Origin: Magicicada septendecula
Taxonomy: Eukaryota; Arthropoda; Insecta; Hemiptera; Cicadidae
Reading direction: 5' to 3'
NCBI GenBank assembly: GCA_034769895.1
Contig: CM068372.1
Span: 381,381,910 to 381,445,909 of the forward strand
DNA length: 64,000 nt
Shown: in pieces, positions 32,028-43,699 of the stretch
Layout of the letters: each line of letters starts with the position of its first letter
Numbering within the stretch: position 1 is the first letter of the stretch
Made by a program: the position numbers and the translations under genes
The notes under the pieces: generated by a model
Databases searched by the model: none
Seen by the model: only the letters and a program-made list of their open reading frames with translations
What the model was told of the DNA's origin: nothing

Positions 32028-35000
32028 TCATTCTTCATAATATTTCTTCATAGAAGCTTGATTGTACACTCCTTTGATTTTTCCTGAAACGATTTCCTTC
32101 AACTCATATGTATTGTTATGCTTATCATTTACCACAACATATGGGCCAGTGTAAAGTAATAATAGTTTTTTGGTTATGCCTTCTAAGGTGCTAGGCAGCT
32201 CTCTATTTTTTAGGAGGACTTTTTCACCCTCTTTATATGTTACAATTCGCCCTATTGCCTTCTGGTATTTGGCTTGCCGTTTTTCCTGATCTTCTGCTAC
32301 CTTATTGTAAAACTTCAACTGGTTGAATTTCCTATTGTTGTTCGTTGGAAATTCAATGATTTGTTCAATGTCTCGGGGAGTCGGCTTCTCATACATGGCT
32401 GAGTATGGTGGAATTCCTATAGCTGGATGGTGGGCGTAATTTAGGAATGTTTCTGTCGCTGCTAGGTACTCTTGCCACTTTTTCTGTTGGTTGTGACAGT
32501 ACGTGCGCAATATCCTACCCACTTCTCTTAGTACTCTCTCAGCCGGATTGCTACTTGGGTGGTAGACTGATGTCTTATACGTTTTGACCCCAAGTGCTAA
32601 TAAAGTGTCTCGCCATCTCCTCCCCTTAAACTGTGTACCATGGTCGGTAATAATAGAAGATGGTCTACCGATCTCTGGGATATACAAATCAATAATCACC
32701 GCCAAAACCTTTGCTGTTGTTGCCCGATTAACCGGATATAGCTTTATATACTTGGTGTAGTGATCCATTATGATTACCAAGTATTTATATCTGTGCCGAC
32801 CACCGCTACGGGGAAATGGCCCGCAGATATCCAAAAACACTTTTTCCAGTTTTGCGTTGGAAGTTATCGGTATCATGATACCCTCTGTCTTTTCATTGTT
32901 TACTTTTGCACATTGGCAGATCTTACAGGACTTGATGTATGTTCTCACCTTGCGGTTGATATTCTTGACCTTACAGTTTTCTTCTAGAGCCTGTATCACT
33001 TTTAACGCTCCCATATGACCATACCTGACATGGTAATCGATGATGACCTCCTTTTCGATTTGGTGTGGGATTATCACCTTCCATGTCTCATCGTCTAAAG
33101 CGGTTTTTATGAATAAAATTCCCTTGTTAAGGTGGTAATATTTAGAAATGGTTTCATCATTGGCTTCCAAACGACTCACAATGTTTTTTAGCTTAGGATC
33201 AGACTGCTGATGGATTCGAATATTTATTAGCAAAGCTTGTAAATCGGCTCTGGTCGTGAATATGTTATAAATTTTTACTAAGCTCTCCTTCTCTCCCTCG
33301 AAAGTCTGATCTTCCAGATTTATACGTGACAACACATCCGCCACCACGTTCTTCTTTCCTGGAATGTATTCCCATTTCAGGTCATATTCTTGTAGGGCGA
33401 GTACCCACCTAGCCAATCGGCCGTGACTCAACTTGCACCTACGAAGGAACGAGATGGATTTATGATCAGTTCGTACCGTAACTTGATATCCGAGAATGTA
33501 CGTTCGGAACTTGCTGCATGCGAACACCACGCTCAACAATTCCTTTTCTGTCACACTGTAGTTCTTTTCGCACTGGTTCAGTGTGCGACTAGCGAAGCTT
33601 ATTACCAGATATTGTCCCTCCTCATCTTCCTGGTATAAAGTTGTTCCTAAGCTTAAATCGCTAGCGTCACAGTTTAGAAAGAACGGCTTCTTAAAATCTG
33701 GGTGACGAAGTATGACACTCTCCAGAAACTTCTCTTTTATCAAGCGGAAAGTAATATCTTGATCTTCACCCCAAGTCCATTTGTTTTTGGCAGATAACTG
33801 TGGTTGAAACTTGGCGGTCAACTCGGAATATCGGTTCTGAAACTTCCTGTAATAGTTACAGAGTCCGAGGAAAGATTGCAATTGTTTCCTGTTTCTTGGT
33901 TGCGGGAACCTCTGAATTGCCTCCACTTTCTCTGCTGATGGGGTAATACCTCGGTCGTCTAGGTTGAAGCCTAAGAATTGTACCTCGCGCGCTATGAACT
34001 AGGATTTCTCCAACTTCAGTGTTATGTTGTTCTGCGCTAGTTTGTTTAGTACAAATTCCACTCTGTAACAGTGCTCCTCCCAGGTTCCGGATGTAATTAG
34101 TAAATCGTCAACATAGACGGTGGTAAATTGGAGCGCTTCTGGTCCCAAAATCTGGTCCATGCATGCCACAAATATGGCGACAGAATTGACAAGTCCGAAA
34201 GGCAGTCTCTTGAACTGGTAATTGCGCCCTTCGAAAATGAACGCTACATACTGGCGGCTTTGTGGGTGCAGCTCTACCTGCCAATAACCACAGACCGTAT
34301 CCCAGGTGCTAATAAATCTAGTACCATGAAAACGCTTTAAGATTTCTTCTATTTCACCGGGAGAAGTTCTGTCATTCACAATTGTCTTATTCAACTCACG
34401 CGCATCTAAACAGAGCCGGACTTGTCCGTCTTTCTTCTGAACAGCAATAATTGGACTAGTGTAAGGTGATTGACTAATCTCAATTATGTCGTTTTCTATC
34501 ATCTTGTTTATCTCTGTTCTCACGGCTTCTTTGAGCGACTGCGCTATTGGATATGACCTCCGGTTAAACTCTACGTTTTCTTTAAAACGAAGTTGGCACT
34601 GGTAGTTTTTTACCTTCCCTGGTTCATCAGAAAACACCGCCTTGTATTTCTCATATATAGCGATTAGACGATCAGCCAGATGTGTTGGTATTTTCTTGTT
34701 ATCGCTTCCGCACTGGAAATTCCGTATTTCTTGGATCTTAACTGACCATAAATCCTCTCCTCCATGATTGTATATTATGGGTTTAGGAAGAGGGCTATTT
34801 CTTATAATATTAATTTTCCGAAGTTGTTGATGTATTGGGCTAGGAAGTATAGTTGTGCCTCCTACCAGATCTGCGGTCCATGTTACTCCGTCTGGGAAAA
34901 GTGATACTTTATTTAAATTAAGATCGATTACTGCCGAATATCTACGAAGAATATCGCAACCGACTAAGATGTCAAATGGTAATCCGGTGGCGATTAAAAA

Positions 35001-35429
35001 TTCCATGTCTAAAGCTATATCACGGCTAACGACACTTAAGGAAACTTGCTTCCTAATGGTTTTATTCTGGCGGCCAGTTGCACCTACCAACACAATGTTG
35101 TTGACTGGTAACATTGGCAAAGTTTTACCACATGTACTCTGTATTCTCTCCAACTCATTGGAGTTTATTATTGAAATATTAGCTCCTGTGTCTATCATTA
35201 TTTTAGCGGGAACTCCTTCCACCTCCGCTGTTATATAAATTATCTCATTATTACTGTTGCTGAGACTCTTCTCGTTCTCTTCCAAAAGTTCAGTTCGTAT
35301 GTCTTTCAGATAATGGTTACTTATGATAGTGATATTCTTATTATTGTTTGCTTGTTGCAAATCATCCTTTTCTAACCCAGGAAGTATAAGAAGTAACGGG
35401 TCATCGTTGTTGATTACTGCCTCCTCTCG
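32028..35429 (-). pseudogene. pol: pol of body 3, one stop codon
   Basis: Same layout and length as the intact body 2 pol, with a normal C terminus. A TAG at 33999-34001 sits at exactly the codon that is stopped in body 1, cutting the polyprotein after the RT palm and before RNase H and integrase. There is also a Pro to Gln change in the RT motif region (IIAVQKKDG where the others have IIAVPKKDG); that Pro is widely conserved in gypsy RTs. As written, the unit could give Gag, protease and a truncated RT only. Confidence 0.94.
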
Positions 35430-37762
35430 TTTAAAGTATTTTGGTCATTGTTTATGTTATTATTGACAGAGGCATCGTTCGGGAAACTCTGGTTTGTCTC
35501 CTGACGTTCTGTACCCTGGTTGATGTTTAACGCCCTGTTCGGTTGTCTGCCAAGATCTTCCAGGCTGGTACTTCGTCTTCCCTCTTCGTGTCTTGGGCCG
35601 TCTCGTTCCGCACTCATCCATCTTCGGTCGGCGCCGTGGAAGTTGCTCCTCCTCGGTTGATAATATCTCCTGGGTCCGCGATCTTCTGCTCTTATAAAAT
35701 TTACCCTAGGGCGCGACACTCGGTTATTACTATTGCTATTATTGTTATTACTAAAATTATTATTATAGTAATTTCGGTTAGGTGGGTAAGGTCTGTCAAC
35801 ATTATTGTTGGGATATGGATTTCTCTGACTGTATGGGACATTATGATTTTGTTGATAAAAATTGTTTCTATTATTTGGGTAGGGGTTGTTATTCCTTACG
35901 CCGTTAAAATTACCGTTAAACTGGTTATTACGCGGCTGGTTGTTAGGGCCGTCGTAATTATTGGGCTGGTTCCGGTTACTTGTATGGTTATTGCCGTTAT
36001 TGGGGTAGGTAGTCGGCCTTGCTTCTGGTCTCTCATTTCTCTTCCTGCTCTGCCGATAATACTCCTCGTTCTCGTATCCCTCCAATAACTCGGTCATTCC
36101 CTGGATCGTCTTGATCTGGCTACCTCTCCGGGCCCTGATAATGTCCTCATCATAATGATACGATATCTTATTCACTAAACATTCTTCTGGGATTGCTGGC
36201 TCGAGGTGTTTTGCCATACACACCTTCCCCAAGAAATATGCCGTCATACTGCTACCTAATTGTGACCTGTATCTTCCATTACAAATATTGTCACGGATCA
36301 AGTTCTGGGTGATCTCAGACCAGTATTTTGTCTTAAACATTTTCCGGAACTGTTGGTAGTCGGAAATTTCACTCCGGTTGGCCATCCACCAATTATCTGT
36401 TATGTCTCGGAAAGACTCGTCGAATATCTCCCTGCTATGGCTCCATTGGGTAATTTTATGCTTGGTCAAATATTCTTCTACCCTAGCCAGGAACTCCATC
36501 GGCTTGCGTTTGTATTGCCGGAAGTTGAGCCACTCTCGGCTTTCGTTGACAGGCAATCCGGTGAAATGAGTCGGTCTGTTCCTTATTGCTTCCATCTCCT
36601 CTCGGCTTTGTCGCACCTGTCCGGTGATACTGGCCATGGTCTCTTGTATATCATTACATCGTTCTGTGACCTGGTTGCGTACTTTTCCGAATTCTTCTTG
36701 ATTTTCCTTCCTCTGTTCTTCTACCTTCCTACGACTATGTTCTTCAATATTTGTGAACTTGATGTTCACCACTTCTTTAAACTCATGCACCTCCTTTTCG
36801 GTCTGGTTGCACTTTCCATCAATCTCTCGAATCTGTCGATTAACCATTATATTTTCTTCTTCCATCTTCTTATTCATCGCTTTTTTGTTAACGTTGATTT
36901 CTTTATTCAATTCTTCTCGCAACAATTCCATCCTTTCGTCCAGTTTGTCCAAATTCTCCTGATTGACTTCTCTTAATTCTTCTCTCAGAATTTGATTGTC
37001 CTCTCTCAATTCTTCCAATTTCTCCCCCATCTTTTCTTCCAACTTCCTGTTATCTTCTTTCAATTCTTCCTTCAATTGTCGGTTGTTCTTCTCTATCTTC
37101 TTCCTGGTTTCATCGATTTTCTGATTAGTATTTTCAATTTTATTAATCAATTCTTCTTTGGTCGACTTGAATTCTTCCTTGAACGATTGGTTGTCTTCCT
37201 TCAAATCTTCTATGTTCTTGTTCATCCCAGTCAACTCTTCTTTTGTGGATTGATTATCCTTCTTCAATCCTTCTAACTTTCCTCCCATCCTCTCTTCCAT
37301 CTTCTTGCTGTTTTCTTCCATCTTCTCTTCCATCTTCTTGCTGTTTTCTTCCATCCTCTCTTCCATCCTCTTGTTTGTGCTTTCGATCTTATTTCCTAAA
37401 TCTTCTTTCAATGACTGGCTATCTTCTTTCCTTTCCTTATTACTTTCGTCCATTTTCTTACTCATTCCTTCCATTTCCTTCTTCCTGTCCTCCTCCATTT
37501 TCTTGTTACTCTCCTCCATTCTCTTATTCATTTCCATCATCATCCTGAACATTTGTTGTGTTGTCATGTCCTCTGTTTTCTTCTCCGGCGCATTGGTTTC
37601 CACTGTTTGTGTAGGTATCTCCGGTTGTTCAGTTTGTTTGGACAACACCGGTGGTAATACCTCTTCCGCCTCTACTGGCGTCGCCTCCTTGTTGTCCATG
37701 TCAACTTCTATTTCTTTCTCGGCCTTTGCCGCCCGTTTCTTAGATGTTGCACGTCGTTGCAT
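35414..37762 (-). CDS. gag: Gag of body 3
   Basis: A 782-codon frame from ATG 37762, with a predicted protein the same as body 1. The gag frame is open in all three bodies, whereas pol is broken in two. So this unit could still supply Gag in trans if transcribed, which is inference. Confidence 0.93.
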   Translation of the reverse strand: MQRRATSKKRAAKAEKEIEVDMDNKEATPVEAEEVLPPVLSKQTEQPEIPTQTVETNAPEKKTEDMTTQQMFRMMMEMNKRMEESNKKMEEDRKKEMEGMSKKMDESNKERKEDSQSLKEDLGNKIESTNKRMEERMEENSKKMEEKMEENSKKMEERMGGKLEGLKKDNQSTKEELTGMNKNIEDLKEDNQSFKEEFKSTKEELINKIENTNQKIDETRKKIEKNNRQLKEELKEDNRKLEEKMGEKLEELREDNQILREELREVNQENLDKLDERMELLREELNKEINVNKKAMNKKMEEENIMVNRQIREIDGKCNQTEKEVHEFKEVVNIKFTNIEEHSRRKVEEQRKENQEEFGKVRNQVTERCNDIQETMASITGQVRQSREEMEAIRNRPTHFTGLPVNESREWLNFRQYKRKPMEFLARVEEYLTKHKITQWSHSREIFDESFRDITDNWWMANRSEISDYQQFRKMFKTKYWSEITQNLIRDNICNGRYRSQLGSSMTAYFLGKVCMAKHLEPAIPEECLVNKISYHYDEDIIRARRGSQIKTIQGMTELLEGYENEEYYRQSRKRNERPEARPTTYPNNGNNHTSNRNQPNNYDGPNNQPRNNQFNGNFNGVRNNNPYPNNRNNFYQQNHNVPYSQRNPYPNNNVDRPYPPNRNYYNNNFSNNNNSNSNNRVSRPRVNFIRAEDRGPRRYYQPRRSNFHGADRRWMSAERDGPRHEEGRRSTSLEDLGRQPNRALNINQGTERQETNQSFPNDASVNNNINNDQNTLNERRQ
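35429..35435 (-). promoter_or_regulatory. -1 ribosomal frameshift site TTTAAAC, body 3
   Basis: The same T TTA AAC heptamer in gag phase as in bodies 1 and 2. Confidence 0.85.
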
Positions 37763-37858
37763 TTTCCCTTGAAATTCTCTGGCTTTGTAGCTGTTGCCTA
37801 GCTCCAACTAGTGATTGGGCAGAATGTATTGGCCTTCCAATCGCTAATTAAAGCCCCT

Positions 37859-37872
37859 AAAGTTGTGCGCCA
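37859..37872 (-). promoter_or_regulatory. Primer-binding site, body 3
   Basis: TGGCGCACAACTTT on the minus strand, three bases inside LTR4. Confidence 0.8.
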
Positions 37873-37875
37873 ATT

Positions 37876-40800
37876 TGTAATAATTGAAAAGGTGGATGTG
37901 TGTGTTCTTAAATTGGTGTGTAATTGGTGTGGCTCTCGACGTCTTACTGGCCTGAAACACTTCCTTAAGTTTCCCAGCTGGTCGAGTCCCAATGGTAGCA
38001 AGACTGGTCGAGTAGCGTAAGGTTGATGAAGAAATGTATGTTCAGCTTCACCGAAAGTTTCAAAACAAAAATTATTGTTTTGAAGAAAATTTAAAAAAAA
38101 AATTATGTTTATAAAAAAAAATAATTAAAAAAAAATTTTTAATTTTATTAATTAATTAATTGTAATCAATTAATTAATATAGGGCTGTGACGTTTTAAAA
38201 AGTGTAATGCTCTTCTGAAAATTTTTATTAAAGTTTTGGTATATTTTAAATAAACTATCACCACTCATAAGATTGTCTTCAAACCAATCGATACTTGTTT
38301 ACCTTTTTATTTTTTTAGGTTATCTTCACTTATAGGTGGTAAAGTCCTGATAGATTATTAATTATAATTATATTATTGATAACTAGTAATATTTATGAAA
38401 TGAAGAACTATTTAGTGTTGAAGAATATTGATGTTTTATTAATTAATAGCAATTTGACTCTTATCGATTATTATCGACTCTCAGGATATCGAAAAAGTTA
38501 CAAAGTATATTATATAAAAATTATACAGGGTTCTTTAAACAGCCAATTATTATCAAAGTCAGAGAAATCGGGCTAATATTTAAAAAGTATAACGTTACAT
38601 CAAATTAATAACTAAACACAATACATTACATTCGGGCTAATATTACATTATTAGTAATATTAGTAATTAATATTACTAAACACAGACATTGAATAATAAT
38701 TTGAAAATAAAATAATTGTTTTCACCAAACAGCTGGGTTGAACTAGGAGGCGTTGCACTGGCGATGACGACCAATATTGCAAATGGCTGCCGTGAAGTTA
38801 GTAAAATGTCATTCGTATATTCTACGTTCCAAATAAAAGATTTTCCTGTAGTATTCCTGTTCTGGTGTCTGCGAATCTCTTGTTAAATGTTGTGTAGTGC
38901 CTAGTGTACTGTTTCTGGGTTATATTTAGTGTATCCGTGTAATTATTAGTTCAAACACTTTCCCCGATTCCGACACTAAATTGGTTAATATATTATTCAG
39001 TTTTCTAGTGTTTTGTGGTGTTTTTCGGAGTAGATATGTATTGTTCTGTGTTATGGAGTGTTTCTTGATTGTTTCTGTTATAATATGAGAGTTTTAGAAG
39101 TATTTTACAAGTCACTCGCGATTTCACAATAACGTACTATACACTCGCTTTATATGACTATTATAAGTTAGGTTAGGCACGTTACAAAACGTTTGTCATG
39201 TTAACCGTTCAAATACCAATAATTAACTAACTGTTTCCTCCAGTTTCAATTAAACTCTTAGCCAAAATAATATTATTCTTAACATTGTTCAAATATATTT
39301 TCATATCCTGTGCACACTTTAATATTTCACTATATAAATACCTAAACTTGGGTTATTTATCAATTTTATTCACTAGATGTTATTTAAATTAATCTTTCAG
39401 TTCATTCAGCTTATTTTCAGATTAAATAATGCCGTTTTATAGTGTTTTCTGTCCAAAAAATAGTAATTTTACTTTCAGTTTGGTATACTCTGAAAAGTCA
39501 AAACATCAAAATTTACTTCCTGTCATTATATAAATTCAGCCATTTTATCAGTTATATTTAATATTAATAATCCTATATTGTATTAAAAGGTTCATATTAT
39601 CTTATTTTCTGGTAATTAATTGAATTAGTTGTATTCTGAAACATTATTCTGGAATATATGACTCCCATGTCTAAATTTCTGAGTTTAGTCATTTTCATTT
39701 TTATTTATAATTCTGAATATAATTTATTAAAATCTTCCTAAATGGTATGTGCAATTATATGGCATGATCTCAAGTTTATTTTGTCTAAACCCCTTTTGTT
39801 TATTTGCATTTAATTGAGCAATTTCTCCGTTTTGATGAAGTTTGGTTTCCATTCTTTTGGCCTATGATTTTTTTAACAATTTTTCTTACAAAATATTTTA
39901 CAAACAATATATGATGTGTGATACCCTCTCTGACTTTTACATATAGTATTATAAATTAAACATGTTTTCAAATTACACAAAAAACAATTAGTATTGGTTA
40001 CAATACAAATAATAGTTAAAACAAATAAAGAATATTTTTTTAAATAAATGGTTGTCTTCAAGTCAGACATTTTACAACAAAATCCTTATTTCTAACATGG
40101 AAATACGGTTTACAAAAAAGGTTTTTTACTAACTAACATCTTAATTACTCTCTACTATTTACAAGTAGTAACTATTTTTATAGTTCTGATGTTAGTTGTA
40201 TCAGACCCAAACAAATGGCCTTATATCTAAAACATTTTTAAACATTCTTGTACTATATACATAAAAACCTTATATTTATATTCTTATTTCTAACTATTAT
40301 TATAAGTAGGATTCTACAGTTTTTATACCGTCTTTTATACATTGTCTTTGGGGAATTGTACCCTGTCATTAATAAATAAATAGTATGAATTGTTCAAAAA
40401 GTATTAAGAAATCTGTTTTTTCTTTTTTCATGTAAAACAAAATGTTATTTTAAACAGATTCATGTCTTATGAACAACATATTGTCACAGTACACATTTCA
40501 AGTCATTGAAAAATGCATATTTCATTGCATTCAATGTTTGTGATTGCCAAGAATGAAACACAAGGTTCATTTTTTATAATACCCAAAACTATCACTGGTT
40601 CACTTTGCACTCTTATATTATGTTAATGCTAAATGGTCGTATAGTCTTATTAACATAATAAATTGGTTAGCGTTTTTTCAATGGAGATTTGTTCCATGGG
40701 TACTATATTATTGTTTCATCTTAGTTCACAGGCAACTTTTACTTTATACACTTCTCTCTCTTAAATTTATATACATGTGGTTTTCAATTCGTTATACTTT

Positions 40801-41392
40801 TATTTTTAAATATTTATTTTGGGGATATAGGGATTTGGGTGTCTTTTATAAGAGCATGACATCTTCTTCAGGATGCTGCCTTCTTCTTCTTTCATCAGTC
40901 TTCTTTTCTCCTGCCTTCTGGGACTGGTATCTTCTCCATCTTCTTCTTGATGCCATCAGGTTTCTTGGGTTCTTCTCCATCTTCTTGATGATGCCATCAG
41001 GTTTCTTGGGATCTTCTCCATCTTCTTCTTTATTTCAGAAATACACAACCTGTATTGGTTGATCTTGGCTTATTTTAGGGTTTCTATTCTATTTATTCTC
41101 CTTCGTTGTGGGTTTGGTCATATTGTGTACTGCTTGGTTATTTACTTTCTTACCTTCCTGGGTTATACCTTGAAAACCTTTGGTTATGAGACTGGTCTTG
41201 GATGACTCATCACTAGTAACTCCTTTTATTTGAACTTGTATTTTCTTTATAATAATGATTTCTTTCCACAGTTGCTATGAATTAATCTATTTATATTAAA
41301 CTTAATGCTTCCTTCCAAATTTAAATATTATAACTTCATTATTCTAATGATCAATTGCCATTCAATATTATGCATACATCTGTCACGCTACA
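37876..41392 (-). repeat. LTR4 (outermost 5' LTR), 3517 bp
   Basis: The element-sense start TGTAGCGTGACAG lies at 41392, with ATAT outside it. It has private variants, such as TCACTAGTAACTCC near 41210 (others TCACAATAACTCC) and ATTATCTTA near 39597 (others ATTCCCTTA). At one site (CTCTCTACTATTT near 40148) it agrees with LTR1 against LTR2/3. If the array is transcribed as a unit, this LTR would hold the first promoter. Confidence 0.93.
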
Positions 41393-41396
41393 ATAT

Positions 41397-41885
41397 ATAT
41401 ATAATGTTGTAGCAGTTTTTTACGTACATCCATGTATGTGATGCTTATATTGCCGACGTTTCGTTCCGTAATACCGGAACATTTTCAAGGCGTACTGATG
41501 CTGATTTAACTACGCTGAGTGTTTTATATCTTGCTTCCCTTGTTATCTGCCATGGGAGGGTAAGGCCGTGGGGGTGGGTGTGTTGTGGCCATATGTTGTT
41601 TGTTAATTTTTGAACTGTCAGTTAGGAATTTCCAAGTTGTCACTAGTTTTGTATATTCGTTTCTGTCGTTCACCGCTCCCTCTCGTTTCCGGTATATCTC
41701 CATGGCCTCTCTGTACTGTCTGACTTTCTTATAGTTGGTTCGTGCCAAGATTGCCGTTGTGTGTCTCCGTTTCCGTAGTGAGCTCTATTTTTGCGTGGAT
41801 GCTGTTTATATGCGTCAAGAGCTCTGTTAGTGTGCCCTTTCCGTGTGGCCATATTACGAAGCAGTCGTCGGTGTATCTAATTCAC
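41397..41885 (-). mobile_element. Penelope-like element (PLE) 3' fragment
   Basis: On the minus strand, around 41790-41875, the frame gives YTDDCFVIWPHGKGTLTEL followed by HINSIHAKIELT. This is the catalytic Y-x-DD block and following region typical of Penelope-like reverse transcriptases (FVIWPHG is characteristic). Downstream the frame is shifted and has stops. The GIY-YIG endonuclease is not seen. The segment ends next to LTR4, so the gypsy array sits beside, or inserted at, the AT-rich 3' edge of this PLE. Earlier RT motifs on the high-coordinate side are lost beyond about 41885. Confidence 0.8.
41455..41490 (-). ncRNA. Hammerhead-ribozyme-like core in the PLE tail, degenerate
   Basis: The minus strand reads CTTGAAAATG, then the hairpin TTCCG/CGGAA, then CGAAACGTC. 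PLEs are known to carry hammerhead ribozymes with a CUGANGA - stem II - GAAAC core. Here the stem II hairpin and the CGAAACGTC side are preserved, while the CUGANGA side is altered to CTTGAAA, so cleavage activity is doubtful. Confidence 0.5.
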
Positions 41886-42084
41886 AAGGATCACAAGGAA
41901 GTTTTTAGTTGTGTTGTGCTTATTGCTTTTTTCTCGAGATTGCCCAATGTAATAATGATTTTTTTTAATTGTGTAAGCAGTATACGAGTTAGACAAGGTT
42001 GGCTACCTTATGTGAGCCGTTCGGAGTACAAGGAAGACATTGTGGCCACCACTACGCTTCAGCCTCCCATTGTTAATAATTTCC

Positions 42085-42205
42085 ACAGGCTGGAGTAGAC
42101 CTTGGGGCTGGAAAGCGCACCTTGGCTTTATGGTGCGCCCGGGAATCGAACCTGCGACTCCTAGATTAGTAGCCAGTCCCCATACCCATTCATCTGTTAC
42201 CCTCC
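42085..42205 (-). repeat. tRNA-related SINE-like fragment
   Basis: On the minus strand GGTTCGATTCCCGGG matches a pol III B box (GGTTCGANTCC), preceded about 45 nt upstream by an A-box-like ATGAATGGG stretch. It is followed by non-tRNA sequence and does not fold as an intact tRNA by eye, so a tRNA-derived SINE or tRNA pseudogene is the better reading. Confidence 0.55.
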
Positions 42206-43152
42206 CAAATGTTTAATTATTAAAAATAGCAGATAAGTAATCTGTGCTTGTTCCAAATACATTAGTTTATGACACGCGACACCTCCCCATTCCGTGCGGA
42301 ATATGGAAGTAAAAAATTGTTTTACTACGACGAACTGTGAACAATTGCCAAGAAACGTGCTCGCGGCCCAAGTGGTGGAGTGGATGCAACAGCAGCAGAC
42401 AGACAGACAGACGCGACTAGACACTCTGACGATGGAGACACGCCGTGCCGGGGGGCGTAATGACAGTAAGTCGATACTGTACTGTACAGTATAGTAGTGG
42501 TTCGGGTCGAAAAGCTTTTGTCTCAACGCCTGCAAAGTAGTCGAGTAACGATGCCTCTGTCTGTCTGTCTCTCTCTCTCCCTCTCTCTCTCTCTCGCGCG
42601 CGCGCGTCTAGCAATTGCAAGAAAGTTGTTAAAATAAAATGGTTGCGAGTGTATTCATTTGAAATTTCACTGCTGACTTGTTACGTAGACACCTAATTTT
42701 TACGGTAATAATAAGTTGAGACCAGAGAGAGAGAGAGTACAACAATAACAAGTACAACAATAACAATGTTCATTGAATAAATGTTACCAAAACGAGTCAT
42801 ACTTATTAAAACACAAACAGAAAGCATAGGTACACTGATGTAAAAGTAAAACCTTCCATCAAGAATGTCAGTGGATCAATTATTATTTGTCATCGTCTTA
42901 AACAAAATATCACATTTTGATGTAGACAAGCGATTTAAAAAGAAGCCGATATTGCCCACTACGAATACAACTTGTTCTCGTAACAATACGAATGTGCACT
43001 TTAATTATGTACAACAATTAGCAGTAATACGCTTTAACAATATTAAACAATTACGTATATCTCAGTGTATAACAAAGTATCGAACGCTTAATTAAATATT
43101 GAATTGATCGATATTAATATTAATTCATTTAAATTAAATATTAATTAATTGA
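42206..43152. other. Unassigned DNA with a CT/CG low-complexity tract
   Basis: No gene recognised. A TCTG/CT/CG simple-sequence tract lies at about 42553-42606. The short overlapping frames around 42197-42620 read through this tract and are treated as chance. AT-rich sequence follows. Confidence 0.4.
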
Positions 43153-43371
43153 ATGGATCGATTAAATACCGATTTACTTGTCGCGCTACAAAACTCAAAG
43201 GACCAGACTCAACTTCACGACCTAATTAACTGGCTTCCTATAGTCAGAAACACAGAGTTAAGCGAGAATATTAAGAACCGTCTAGAACTCATTACGAGAA
43301 ATTTGTGGAACAGATACTCGATATCCATTTCATTCCTCTTTCTTCTTAATCTATATTTAAAACATATTTGA
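43153..43371 (+). CDS. Short frame of unknown origin, 72 codons
   Basis: The frame begins with ATG and has a normal-looking, non-repetitive composition (MDRLNTDLLVALQNSKDQTQ at the start), ending in a hydrophobic stretch (FLFLLNLYL). I recognise no family, and no splice or promoter evidence decides it. It may be an exon remnant, part of an unknown repeat, or chance. It is listed only because its amino-acid composition is less biased than the other short frames here. Confidence 0.15.
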   Translation: MDRLNTDLLVALQNSKDQTQLHDLINWLPIVRNTELSENIKNRLELITRNLWNRYSISISFLFLLNLYLKHI

Positions 43372-43699
43372 AACGTATTTGGCACTGTACAACGGCGCAG
43401 AGAGGCAGAAGGAAGTGCTTCGACCACCAAATTCATTCGCCCACCTTAAGTAATACAAATTTAGTCGGGAGCCGCTGGGCAGGTGTTGTTGCAGTTGCAT
43501 TATTGTGCATATGCTTCTTTGTGTAAACAGCCAACAGCACCTGTCCTGCGAACGGCTGCCGTGTAGACACAACTGTAATACATACCACGGCGAGCTCTCT
43601 CCTACCGTAAAAAGTTTTCTTGTTGTTGTTGTTGTTCTTCTTCTTCTTCTTCTTCAGCACGACAGCCCAACATGAACCCTGACTTTCAACACCAATCTG

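Larger units (their letters stand above)
3672..41392 (-). mobile_element. Tandem array of three Ty3/gypsy-type LTR retrotransposons sharing four giant LTRs
   Basis: The arrangement on the plus strand is LTR1 (3672-7066), body 1 (7067-15026), LTR2 (15027-18542), body 2 (18543-26398), LTR3 (26399-29914), body 3 (29915-37875), LTR4 (37876-41392). Everything is transcribed in the minus direction, so LTR4 is the outermost 5' LTR and LTR1 the outermost 3' LTR. LTR lengths are 3395, 3516, 3516 and 3517 bp; body lengths are 7960, 7856 and 7961 bp. The LTRs read TGTAGCGTG...TTATTACA in element sense, giving TGTA/TACA termini. The outer flanks are ATAT on both sides (3668-3671 and 41393-41396). Domain order PR-RT-RNaseH-IN places it in Ty3/gypsy (Metaviridae). 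Each unit carries private single-base variants, which argues against a simple assembly duplication. LTR-LTR unequal crossover, or integration of multimeric cDNA, are the likely origins. Confidence 0.92.

Noticed and set aside
42085-42205. Functional tRNA gene
   Set aside because: Only a good B box and a poor A box are present. A full cloverleaf with an acceptor stem could not be drawn, so a SINE or pseudogene is preferred.
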